Below the pieces are notes generated by a model. The model did not search any database. It was given only the letters and a program-made list of their open reading frames with translations, and was not told the DNA's origin. The translations under genes and the position numbers were made by a program. Positions 9,501 to 21,400 of a DNA stretch of 64,000 bases are shown piece after piece. Origin of the DNA: Himantopus leucocephalus (lineage: Eukaryota; Chordata; Aves; Charadriiformes; Recurvirostridae); NCBI GenBank assembly GCA_003993805.1, contig RSEF01000001.1, positions 68,230,124-68,294,123 of the forward strand. The letters are read 5' to 3'. The stretch's first letter is position 1. Each line of letters opens with the position of its first letter.

Positions 9501-12500
9501 TAACCAGGCCCCACCTTCCTCTAGCTGCTGTGCAGTAGCTTGTACAACAGAAGATTCCTCTCATGGGAGGCCCCCAGCTGCTCATTGTGGTTTGAACTTG
9601 CCCTAGGTTCTGTGGAAATCTCCATACTCGTTACAGGTCAGTGTAATGAATACACACAGATTATTTCTAGGTGAAATGTATTATTTGTGCTTTAAATTAT
9701 TTCCCTCTAGAAGGCTGGCTATTTGATGCAGAACCCACGTAAACGATGCACTGGCATACAGGTGAAACTTTCACAGTGTGGCTAAGCAGCGATGGTGTAG
9801 GGACCTTCACCGCTCCTCCCCTGTAACACAGCAAGTGGATTTATTGGATCTAATATTCCTCCCACGCTGAGCAGCAATCCGACTTGTCCCCTCCCTGCCA
9901 CCATCCAGGGGATCTTTTCCAGGGAGGTCTGGATAATTGGTGTTACTATAAGATTCAGGTCCTTGGAGTCCATATAATGTAGAACTCTTGTATATTCTGT
10001 TTGCCTGATACACATGAAGCGTTGGCGATGTGGACTCAGCTAAGAGCCATAAAATAAGTTTTACATCTTTTGGCTTGAGCAGTAGAGAGTTAAAAACAAC
10101 TGACTGAATATATGCAACCAAAAGGAAATCCCAGTGTCTAGGAAACTTGAAAATGCTGGGCTAGACCTTACACAACTTAACTTTAAGATGGGTTTGGAAG
10201 ACACTCCAGCCTTGACTGGTATGTGCTTAAACTGCAAAATAAGCAGACTGGAGGATGTTTCAAGATACAACACTTTGTTCATCTCATATCCATAGTTTGC
10301 CCAGAGAGTACACGTTTAACAGGAGGTTTAATTCGCTTGTAGACACAGTTGAAAGTCTTTGTGGGTCTGAGAGGAAGGACTGGACTGGGGCACTGCTATC
10401 ATTCTGGATGTGTACTGAAACTGAAACAGATTATTTTTGCCTGTCCACGCTCAGAGCAAAACTTTACATAGCACCTAGCTATGCAGGATGTCATACGCTA
10501 TACTCAGTACCCATATTGACATAGGCAATTTGCTTTAGGTATGTGCAGGTGCATTTTGACTAACTTTTTTTATTTAGAATTGCTCAAAACCCAAGGGGGC
10601 AGAGGGCAGAAATTCTTTTGTTCTGCAGTTAATTCAGAAGCCAGGATGCTTGTTTTTAATACTCTTTTTTTAAGGACTACTTAAAACTATTTACCAAGGA
10701 TTGGAATGATCTTGCCAAGTTCAAGGCTTTTTGTGTTACTTCTTTTCTGTATAAAATGGGTATTTAGAAAAAAAAAAAAAGAGCAGCTAATGTTTTTAGC
10801 ATGTTTCCTATGTTCTTCCGTACAGAACAAAATAATTAGTTAATCCTCTGATGTTGCCTTAGCACAGTACTTGGAAAAGTGAAATTTGAAGAGCCATTTT
10901 CAGAGAACTGCAAACCATTTATCATTTAATTTCCATTTTCTTTTTTTTTTTAATGAACTGACATGACACCTGACATTTGCATTTCTCAGTCTATCTGTCA
11001 AGGGTTGATAATTCTCAGAACATTATGTTTGCTAAATGTGTACATATTCTGACATACCTAAATTATTGAGATAGACTTTTTTTTTATTATTTAGTTGAGG
11101 GAAAAATCATTGAGGCAATATCAATTTCATATAGAAAGCTTTGCCAGAATACCCTTTGCAAGCATGGCTTTAGAAGATCCCATGGGAAATCAAAAAAATG
11201 TTAATCCACACTCTGACCTTTTCAGCTGTTCATTGGACCACCTTAGTAAAAACAACGATTGCCCCTATGGAGGATCAGGTGACACCATGTCTGGAAATTT
11301 TTTTGGATCAGCTTTTTGTTTCTGTTTAACTTGCCTCTCAATTGTATAGCTATTTGAGTTCTGTGCTGAGTCTAACAGAATGTTGTCTCTTGGGACTTGT
11401 AACAGTATATAAGCATACAAAATGCATAGGAACATTGTAAGTTACAGTAGCACTTGCCAGTTTTTTCAGCTTGTGCAGTTTGTTTTGCAATTGACAAGAG
11501 GGTCTGATTTTGTGCAATATAAAAATATATGTAGCAGGTCAGTTTCAGTGCTTTGAAACCCATGCTGTTGCCTTTACTTTTTAAGTGTAGGCTAATCACA
11601 AGACAAAATATTTTTTTACTAATGATGAAGACAAAGCTTTGATTAGTTTTCTGTACACACAGGTTAGCCTCAGCAGCTCTAAGGTTAACATCTTTGAAAT
11701 ACTAATGTTTAACTGAACTGCATTTCAGCACCTTGTTAAACAGTCTTTAATCTTTCCTTCACTGAAAGGTGGAGCTACATGACTGTGTCTTTAAATGCCT
11801 TCATATGTATGTACACATCCATAGCGTATAAACTGCCAGCAGTTACGTACTGTACAGTATTTATTCCTTAATTTGACGTTTGTTATCCAGTATGGGTGGT
11901 TGTACAAAATACATTTTCAAATCGTACACACTGTAAATCTGGATGTTATCACTCAGTTATTTTTTTATAAATCCACCTGTTGGGGGTTCAGTCGTTAATA
12001 GTTCCAGTTTAACAAACCAGTTCAATTAAAACATTTTCAAGACGTTTTGGAAAAACTGGGATCATTTTCCTCTACTCTCTGTTTTTCACTTTTCATACCC
12101 TACATTTCCTAATTCCAGCTGGGAGAAAAACTGCTGTGTTGTGCTTTTCTGTGCAGTATTTTTGGCCAAATTAAAAGCAGGAAGTACCAGAAAGTTCACA
12201 GAAGAGCATATTCTTGTGAGGTTTCTTGTCCAGCTTTACAGACCAAGAGATTCAGATAAGATTTGACTAAGCATTTACATTATTAAATTTCTGTGCCACT
12301 GCCTGGAAAACTTGTATCATGGACATTTTATGGTAAATTAGATTAATTCTTCTTTAATATAATGAGGGGGAAGATAATTAAGGTGGCAAGATAATTCACT
12401 TAGATAATTTAAACAAACAGCTCCTTTGCCCAACAAAAATTTGCACAATTCCTATAAGCTAGATTAAACCTACTGAACTTCGTAGGCTAACCCCTGTCCT

Positions 12501-14885
12501 TCCTTTGTGAGATGTGAGAAATGGCCAACTGCATGTTATTGCTCAAAAACACAGTATGAAATACAGATTGTTCAGTAATTCAAACAGTCTGGGTGAAAAG
12601 ACTTTGCTATAGTATTTTAGTAAGAGAACAATATGGATGTGCATAGGACACCAGGTTAGTAATTATGAAAGTAATAAATACAAAATCAAAGAAAAGCTGC
12701 TTCAGTACATAAATGAGAATTTTATGTAAACTTGAGTAACAGATCGAAGTGCTCTGTGTACAGCTACCATGGATTCTGTATATGGGTTTGTAAAATGCTT
12801 AGCAAACTGAAAGAATTTGGAAGTAAATTGAGAATTTTGTTAAATTTTAAACCAAAATTAGCATAGCGCATTTGGGTTCTGATCTTCAAGGTATTAAAGT
12901 AATTAGTGCATTTTTATTCGTCTCATCATATGAGAATCTTCCTACTGATAGCCTCAGACTATGGTAGATTTTTAACTGTTCTAAATTTAGGTAGTTTTTT
13001 ATTAAATGTAGCAGTATTTAGATGTAGCCGTGAAGAATTTTCACCAGATATTTTCTCCACTACGGTCTATTTAGATGCACTACTCTAAACAAGGACCCCC
13101 AATCACCCCGATTTGTCTTGCCTTGCAGTACACAACCTCACAATTTAAATGAAGTTTTACTTAACAGGTTGAGCTGTTGGTAATCTTTTGTTCTGATGTT
13201 ATAATAAACAGCACACATCATCATTCTAGGATTTTTTGTTGCTTAGCCTAGATTCTCCAAAACTTAGTCTAGACATCAGGACTGGGAATTCAGTGTTCAG
13301 TTTGACATCCCATCCCTTTTCCAAAGGATAGATTCTCTTCTGAATTGATTATTCCTGGCTAACATGAGAAGAAATTCTAAGAGGCAACAATAGTTTTCAT
13401 GGAATAACCCGATATAGTGTTCGAGTTGGTGTTTACTAACGAATGCAAGTGTGCGTAATGCTCTGTCTGAAGCCAGGTCTTTGGGGATTTAAAGGTCATC
13501 TCTCATCTTTCATTCATAGCTAATCAGCCTGGAGGTTAGACGCATGATCTATATGCAGTTGCTATTCCTGACTCTCCACAGAGGCAACATGTCCTGAAAT
13601 GTTTAATGACGTGTTCTTTAACGGCTTTGATCCCAATCAGTTGTCTGGCCAATCAGCTCCAGAGAATAGATGTCACAGCTCATAGAAGACCTGTTGAAGA
13701 TGCAGAAACCAGATTATTTAATGTTATACAAGATGGGGTCAAATATACTTTCTGTTCAGCTCACTGTCTCTTGTACATAACTGCGTATAACTGTAGATAC
13801 CACATTCAAAAATTTATTAGCACAGATGGAGACAAATTGGCGGTACCAGGAGATCAGGTCCCTTCCCTCCGCTTTCACTGTGCCCATCCATTTCAGCCAG
13901 TAGAGCTCAAGCAAGCACAACATAAAAGACCAGATGTGTGTCCAACAAAGAAGAACTTTTGTTGCTGTTCTCCTGAAATTTCGCAGATGAAGTTGCATGA
14001 GGTAGCAGAGTTACCTGTATTTTTGCTACCAAAGCTAGCAGGGTTTTCCTCGGTAACCCTGCTCACCAGACTCCGACGTTCAACACACTGTGGCTGATTT
14101 GACTCAATGCATGAACCAAGCAGAAAACAGACTCTCTTCTAATGCTAGTTCTCTGCCAAGATGGCAATTTGAACTGCCCTAAAGAAGGGATCACCATGTC
14201 CTATAACTGACAAATGGTAAAATGAGTGCACGAAGCCATCAGTGGGGAGCGAGAAAAAGAGATGGGAAACCCTTTCTGATGACGCATCTCATTAGAGTCG
14301 TTCAACCCATCTTCTAAGTGGTCTTATTGGTCCTTTGAATTTGTCGTGGAGAAAAATAATACAAGCAACCACTCAAAGATAAAAAAACAGGTTGGTTATT
14401 TTCCAGTCAGGAAATTCTTCCAGAATTCTTCCATTTGCAAACCTACAGACTATTCCTCCTTTTCCTGGAGCCTGGTACCTCTGAGGTTCCTTGGCTTAAA
14501 AGGAATAGACCTACTTATACCCTAAGCTTGAGAATCAAGTGAAAGCAGTGATAGGTATTGCTGAGCAAAACGCCAATGTTAGACAGGCCACAGCTAGGTT
14601 TACCAGACCCCTTTTTTTCCCTTTTGCGTAAGCATTAGGAGTACAGGAATCTTTCATAACGTGATTACAGCCACGTTTTCGTCTTTTTCAGAAGATCCTG
14701 GGGTCATTCAGTGCTTGTTATTTTTATTCTCCATATTCAAAGTGTAGCTCTTCACCACCCAAATGATGCGTACCAGCACAGAAACAGTTTCACCACTGTT
14801 TTTTCTCATTACTAGTTTGATGTCTGGCGGCAGGCGAAAACGCTTTATCTTCACAACCGGCATTACCCAGGGCCTTGCCCTGAGG
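6560..14885. other. Intergenic interval NUP37 to WASHC3, no gene recognised
   Basis: This is AT-rich sequence with only short chance open frames. The longest, a 163-codon frame at 13606-14097, shows no domain, no signal sequence and no family resemblance that I can recognise. I see no RNA gene and no CR1 copy here. A-rich and T-rich runs occur (for example near 10,770 and 10,940). The first bases may belong to longer NUP37 3' UTR forms. Confidence 0.6.
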
Positions 14886-15189
14886 CTGTGATGTCCATAC
14901 CGGTGGGAATCAACGGGACCCGAAGCAGGACCGCGCTCGGGGCCCCGCCGGCTCCCCCCGCCCCTCCGCCGCGGCCTGGCCGGGGCCCCTCAACGGCAGG
15001 GACCAACAAACCACACAAGCTTTGGGAAAAGCACTTCAGGAGCATCTGGCCGCGACGGGGCGGGTTACAGAGAGCCGGGCAGAGGCGGGAGGAGGTGGGG
15101 AGGGAAGCGCTCCGCAGGGCGACAGGCTCCGGCCCGCCCCGGCCCTGCGGCTCTCCCGCCGCCCGCCCCAACTCCCGCCTCACCCCCGG

Positions 15190-15209
15190 ACTACGCTTCC
15201 CATGGTGCG
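15190..15209 (+). promoter_or_regulatory. ZNF143/THAP11-type motif
   Basis: ACTACGCTTCCCATGGTGCG closely resembles the known ACTACAATTCCC plus ATGC promoter element bound by ZNF143 (SBS type). It lies about 175-195 bp upstream of the WASHC3 start codon inside the CpG island. Binding is inferred from motif likeness only. Confidence 0.6.
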
Positions 15210-15228
15210 TTGCGTTGGGAGAGGAGAC

Positions 15229-15240
15229 CGCGCATGCGCA
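15229..15240 (+). promoter_or_regulatory. NRF1 site
   Basis: CGCGCATGCGCA is a full match to the palindromic NRF1 consensus YGCGCAYGCGCR. It sits 20 bp downstream of the ZNF143-like motif and about 145 bp upstream of the WASHC3 ATG, a usual spacing in CpG-island promoters. Confidence 0.7.
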
Positions 15241-15290
15241 GGCCCGCGGGCACGGACCCCCCCCCTGCGCCTGCCGGAGTGGAGGTTTTG

Positions 15291-15340
15291 TTTCCGGGCC
15301 GAGGTCAAGAGGTCGCGTGCGGAGCGCCGGGGGCTTCCGG
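15291..15340 (-). promoter_or_regulatory. Two ETS-family motifs (TTTCCGG and GCTTCCGG)
   Basis: TTTCCGG at 15291-15297 and GCTTCCGG at 15333-15340 are reverse complements of the CCGGAAR core recognised by ETS/GABP factors. Both lie between the NRF1 site and the ATG, where the transcription start is likely. They could be 5' UTR or core promoter. Confidence 0.5.
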
Positions 15341-15383
15341 GTTGCGGGGCTGCTCTGCGTCCCGCGGCCTCGGCCCGGCGGGA

Positions 15384-15434
15384 ATGGACGAGGACGGGCT
15401 GCCCATTGTGGGCTCCGGCATTGACCTCACCAAG
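15384..15434 (+). CDS. WASHC3: WASHC3 coding exon 1
   Basis: ATG in context GGGAATGG encodes MDEDGLPIVGSGIDLTK, ending in phase 0 before donor GTACGG. Longer overlapping frames in this GC-rich stretch are incidental. The conserved MDEDGLP start fixes the choice. Confidence 0.96.
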
Positions 15435-18400
15435 GTACGGGCTGCGGTGGCCCGGGGGTCCGGAGCTGTCCCGCTTCCTCCCCCGGCGGCGGCTGCGCTG
15501 GCCCTAGTGCTGGGCGAGCCCCGTCTCCCGCCCCACCCCCTCCCCTCCGCTGCCCGGCCCGGCCGCGGCCTCGCGGGACGCCCCCCCGCCCCCCCCCGGG
15601 GCGCCCTCGGCCAGCCCGGGCGCGGAGAGCTGCTTGTGCGGCGATGTGCGGGGGGCTGCCGGGACGGCGCCGGCTGCCTTCGTACCGGCGACCGAGTGCC
15701 CGCGGCGGGGGCGGGGGCGGACCGGGCGGCTCGTCTTGTCTTCAGCTGCGTCTGCGGGGGTCGGGTATTAACGTTTTCCGAAGGCCTTTTGCTCCAAGTT
15801 CTGTGATAGCGTTATATTTAAGAGCTAAGCCGTTTCAGTCTGAGAACTGTGAGGCAGATCCCGTGCAAAGCTGCTTGTTCATGTTTTTTAGTGATGCAAA
15901 AACATTCTTTTAGCTTTGTTTCTCAAATACAGAGCATAAAGATAGGACAGCGCCAGTTTCCCCCATGATCCCTCCATGCTCCGGACTACGCCCCATACAT
16001 TTCTGATAAGGTCATAAGCACTGTTTGACAGGTTTGGAACTACAGAATTGAACTTTAGCAAACCCTGCCGTACAGGTGCACAGACGCAAAACTTGAGTTA
16101 ATAGCAACAAAAGTCTCACGAAAAATCAGGACGTCTTAAGATTGGCAAAGTGTAGTGAAGGGCTACACTGACAAATGGAAGACCAAAGAAGAGATGGAGA
16201 CCAGAGAGTCACTATATTCACAAACTGTTGTTCAGTGCAGCTGAAGCTTGGTTGCAAATATTTTTCCGTGTAAATCCTTCACTGTAACCAATTACGATTC
16301 AATAGAGTAATTTCTTGTGTGAAGTTTAAGAGTTAAACAATTGTCCAAGGTAATTAGCCCCGAGGCACTATAATTTTATTCGTAAACATTTGTGTGAATG
16401 TTCCTGATTCCAGTCTTGTATAACAGTTTAAATAAAAACGCCAACTCTCTGTTACGTTATGAACACCACACTTGTTTTTGACAAACATAACATGCTACCT
16501 TTTAGTCTGAAACGTATGTGTGCATTGGATCTGACTTGGAGGATTGACACTAAAGTGTAATTTTAGGATAGTCTGGGCTTGCAAATAAGAAAAAGTATAC
16601 GTAACCACTAAATACTGAGACAGCAATTTCACTACGCTTTATTTTTGATTATGGTGTTGGTTGTAACTGCGTATTTGTATCAATGACCAAGTTTGCTTTT
16701 CCTGCCTGAGCTTCAGAAGGAAAGATTCTGATTTCCTCTCTGTTTTTTAAAAATTTTAACGCTGGTTTTCAGGAACGTTCACAATTTCATCTAGAAGTGT
16801 TTTCTTAAATAAGGTAACAGTCGTTCATTTATGTGGATCTTATTGCCTTTGCTGTGTATCCTGCAAGTTTTCAACTGTCATTTTGTTAGATTTTTAATGA
16901 AAAAGGATTTGTATACATGTATATGTATATGTACTAAAAATTGTCTGTATATATATATGCATTCATAGTGAGCACACTTAAAGTAGATTTCTAAAATAAT
17001 TTTTTCTAAAACATTTGCGTTTTTTAACAGGTCTTTGAATCCAAATGTGAGAATTGACATCTATATATAATGTAATTTTCTTATATTTTTTAATGCAGGT
17101 TCCTGCTATTCAGCAGAAAAGAACTGTAGCATTTCTAAACCAGTTTGTGGTTCACACAGTGCAGTTTCTCAACCGCTTTTCTACTGTTTGTGAAGAGGTA
17201 TTTTTATTATTTTCCCAGCTGTCAATTTGTACAATGAAAAAAATCCTAGAAATGAGAACCATTCACTTAAATATTTTTCATGTAATAATACTGGTAGCTT
17301 AAACCAAAAAATTTAGCCTGCTTTCTGTTCAAGGCTTCTCTTGAGTAAGTGCTTAGGACAGATTTTTCCCCAAGATATCCACATGAACTGCTGACTATAC
17401 CACACTTAATCATGTTTCCTTAAACTTCTGCGTTTGGCACAGTCTTTGATGTTTTTGGTACATGGAATTTCTACCGAGCAGCTTCATCTGTGGATATCGT
17501 CTTGTTTTGGAAGAAGGATGCCATATTCCTATGGTGCTGAATCCATTTTGACTGTCAGTATCCCTCTCATCTGTGTCCCAGAATATTGTATCAAAACTTG
17601 CTTTCAGATTTCACCACCTTTCATTTAAAAGGGTGATACAGGAAGCTCTGAATGTAAATAATTTTGATGCAGGAAAAAAAGACAGTTCGGCAAGTGATTA
17701 GTATGGAACATGAAGCAGTTTCCTTTTAATGTCTTGTAAAAAAGAGAAAAATAAAAATACTTAGCGTTAATAAGTTTTTGTGGTGACTTTAGTGTCAATG
17801 GAAATATACCAGACTGACAGGACTAAAATTGTCCACTGAACAGGACAAGAGTGCTTCCTCTCTTGTAGAAAGGTTGTTTCCTAATGTGGCTTTGAGCTTA
17901 ACCTTTTTGTCATTAGTGGTTTTTTTGTAACTTTTTGCTAGTTTATTCAACAAAGACTACTATACAGCCCTAGCCAGCAGAGCTAGGGCAGCAGTCAAAT
18001 CCAATTAGACTAAGTCATGTAATCTGAGAAATTCTGTTATTTGTTAGTAAAGTTTAGAGCCAGACCCGTGACAAGTATAAAATTTGGCTACCACATCAAC
18101 ATATGGAGCTTCAGAGGAAGAAAAGTATTGTTTTCTAGATTTTTAAACTGATTGTAACTTGATACATGGGACAGTGTAACTCCATAGTGGTGCTGTTGTC
18201 AGTTGTCTGAAACTCAGTTGTCACATGAACTCAATATTACTTTTTACATAGGCGCTATGGAGATCAGAACACATATATTTAAAGCCATCTTGAGCATGCA
18301 GCAATCCTGTGAGGTCTACTTAATAAAAGTTGTTAGTTAACCTAAGCGTGTTTTTACCCAAGTGACTAAATAGTTGCTTTATAAACTCCTTAAAAAGTTT

Positions 18401-21400
18401 TTTGTATTTATGAAGTACAGAAGTGTTTTTAATGTGAAAGGTCCCAGTGTAAATCAACACAAGCCAAGAAATTTAAAATTAGGACTGACACCATCCTTAA
18501 CTCTAAATTTCTTGGCTCTTGTCTAGTCAAGCTGACCCGTAAAGTTATATAACTCTCTTTTGTACATCTTTCCTCCCCTTTCCTCAGCTACATGTAGGGC
18601 ACATAGTTCCTTTCAGTAGGAACTAACGCCTCGTCGTGAACAAAGAACCATCTGTAAACAAGTCGGTGCACTATCCAAAAAGACTAACTCCTGTCAGTCT
18701 CTTTTTACTTTTTCTAGCGTATTGGCAGAACTGCCATTTTCTTAGGGTGTTAAAGTTCTGCTTCAGAGCCAGGCAGAATCTTGCCAACATGCCAGAAAGC
18801 TGTCAGAGTGGTACATACCTGCCAGCCAGCTTGCTAGCCAACTTCACTTGGACAGGTCTGGTGGAGTATGGTAGTGATTAGTTAAAAGAGTGGCAGTTCT
18901 TATAGAGTAATTTCGGAAAAAACTTAAGTTGTATTTTTTTGTAAGAAAAAGTGTCAAAATTTGATTGAGGTGCACCCGGAGCATATAAAGCTTCTGGTTC
19001 GTTCTGATTCACTGTGCATTTTGACTATATAGTACTTTCAGTCACCTGCTATATTTTTTATCAGATTTTTCTGCTTTGTATTTGCTCTGTTACGTACACA
19101 CACATCACATCCCTTCATCTTCCACATTTGAAAAAAGCTTTGAAGAAAGATGTTTTGGTAACTGTGAGACTACAATATGTCTACTGTTACTCTCCGGTTG
19201 CCCAAAGTAATACCCTATTTACTTTGGCTTTCTTTTGTACATAGTCTGTCTTCAGTTCTGTCAGTCATTATTTGGGAAAACTAACTGCCTAGTAAAATTA
19301 TTTAAAATTTGGACCACTGTAACTACTGTACTAAAAAGGGATGTCATTGCTTCATTTTTTTCATCATGTTATCATATCATTCACACTCTACCCTGCCTTC
19401 AACAGGTAGAAGACAAAAGGGATTTTGTTTAACTAGATGTGAACTGTTCTATGTGTGTAAGTGGCCTATGGGAGTGTTTTCACGTCCTAATTGTTTTCTA
19501 TTCTAGAAATTGTCAGCACTTTCTCTTCGTATCCAACAAATTGAAACAACACTCAATATTTTGGATGCAAAGGTATGCATGTGTACAGACTTCGTCTTTC
19601 TTCTAACAGTGATAGCCTCCTAGATTGCATGAACTAGCTTCCTTTTCATAGTCTGAACTGAGTAAGTAAGTTTTCATAATGATTTGAAGGGGCTAATACA
19701 AAATGCCCACATGGGAAGTTCTCTCTTTGGATGCCTTGCCATTTCTATTGCATAACATTTGAACTGTAGTTGATATGGAAGACAGGAACAAACAGCACAT
19801 AGTGGAAATGTTGGTTTTGTCTCTTTTAAGCATATTGAACAGGAAAGGAGCACTTGGTGGCAGTTTACTTGTGTTGCTTTTATTGCAATGTTTGGTTTTA
19901 GGAAAATGGAGGGAAGTTTTCCAATATTAAAATGTGCAACTCGTGTTGCAGGGTTGCAATACAAAATTTCATTTGCCATGGAAGCTCTAATAAGATATTT
20001 TTGCCCCCTTTGTAAAGCAAAAGTGTCTAAGTGTTAGCGAACTGTAAGGATTTCAAATGGTCTAAGTAATTAGATAGATATCTTGTAAACCTTTTGATAT
20101 TGAAATGTGACCTGAATTGGATCTAAGCTAACACCAATGTGTCTGGTGTATCTTCTTTAGCTAAAATGACAAAAGGATATAATATGTAGTCATGTGTTAG
20201 CATTTAATTTGCTAAAAGAAAAAAAAAACAAAACAACCCAAAACTAAAAAAACACCCACTGTACAGTTTTAATCAATTCTTTCAATAATGATGGAAGCAA
20301 TTTTGGTTGGCTTTTCTGGGAGCAGGGGTAGGACATTTTGAAACCTTTCATTAAGATTTTTGTGAAAAAAATACTGTAGTAGTACAAATAGTGCTTACTA
20401 ACTCTTATTTATTTCAAAGTATTTAGAAATTATCAGTATTGATAATTTTTGCAGAATTCTTCATAATCATGTTAAGTAGAATTTCTTTCAAATAAATATG
20501 CAGCATATTTAATATCCGCTCTCAGCATTTCCTTTCCTCTAAAAAAGAGTGAAAGATGTAGAAAATTGCAAAATCTGTAACCAGTCACCCATCTGTTAGG
20601 TAATAGAGCTGTTCTTGTCATGATTTCTTTCACTGTAGAGGAAGTAGCAGAGAAGATGGCACAGCTCTTGTGTAGCTGATAAGTGCAGTAGCAAAATGCT
20701 GAGAAGGTGTTGAAGCCTGTCCTGCATTACAGCCCTGTGTTAACAGTGAAAGCTCCAATGGAGTGTATTGGGGGGGGTTGTTGTAGAAGCCACCTGAACG
20801 TAATTTATATTTTTTTTCCAATCAAAATACCAAAACTAGTGATAAAAAGTTACAGTTTTACTAATGTGAAACCTGCCTGGGGAACACGTGGTAAGCAACA
20901 TACTGCAGATTTTATTGTACGCGTAGACTTGTGACATGCTTATTGCTTATTTGATGATGTTTTGTACGTTCAGTTATCCTCTATTCCTGGCCTAGAAGAT
21001 GTCAAATTTCAAGTGTCCAGTGCAAATATGAATAGTGTTACAAATGGTCCTGTGGCACAAGCTACTACGGATCAACAGACAGCTGTATCACCTCCATCTG
21101 CAGTAAGTAATGAAACATAACTAATAACATTGAAGGAATATATATCTCTGTGTCAAGTTTCTAGTCTCATTTGAAGTAGATGGAAGGAGCAAGTCTACTG
21201 GAAGAGAGCGATCAACTGTAAAGATCTAAAACTATGTTTTTCACTAATGAAACTGTTTTAAGAAGTGACTTAAAACAAAAAAGGGTATATACCCTTTCTT
21301 GAATACGTGGCTTGAATAATTAGAAGTAACTCCTTCCTCTTCTTCAAACACACTAAAATGTGAACGTGAATTATGTCAGGGGACTGGGAAGGACATGAAT

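Larger units (their letters stand above)
14890..15720. promoter_or_regulatory. WASHC3: CpG island over the WASHC3 promoter and exon 1
   Basis: GC content rises abruptly, with many CG dinucleotides and GC-box-like CCGCCC/CCCCGCC runs, between about 14,890 and 15,720. The flanks are AT-rich. It covers the start codon at 15,384 and the first intron's 5' end. This fits the constitutive, TATA-less promoter of a housekeeping gene. Boundaries are by eye. Confidence 0.88.

Noticed and set aside
13606..14097. 163-codon plus-strand open frame
   Set aside because: No domain, signal, family likeness or splice partners. The length is possible by chance in 8 kb of intergenic DNA.
14863..15806. Overlapping long frames on both strands around the WASHC3 start
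   Set aside because: GC-rich CpG-island DNA has few stop codons. Only the frame giving MDEDGLPIVGSGIDLTK matches a protein.
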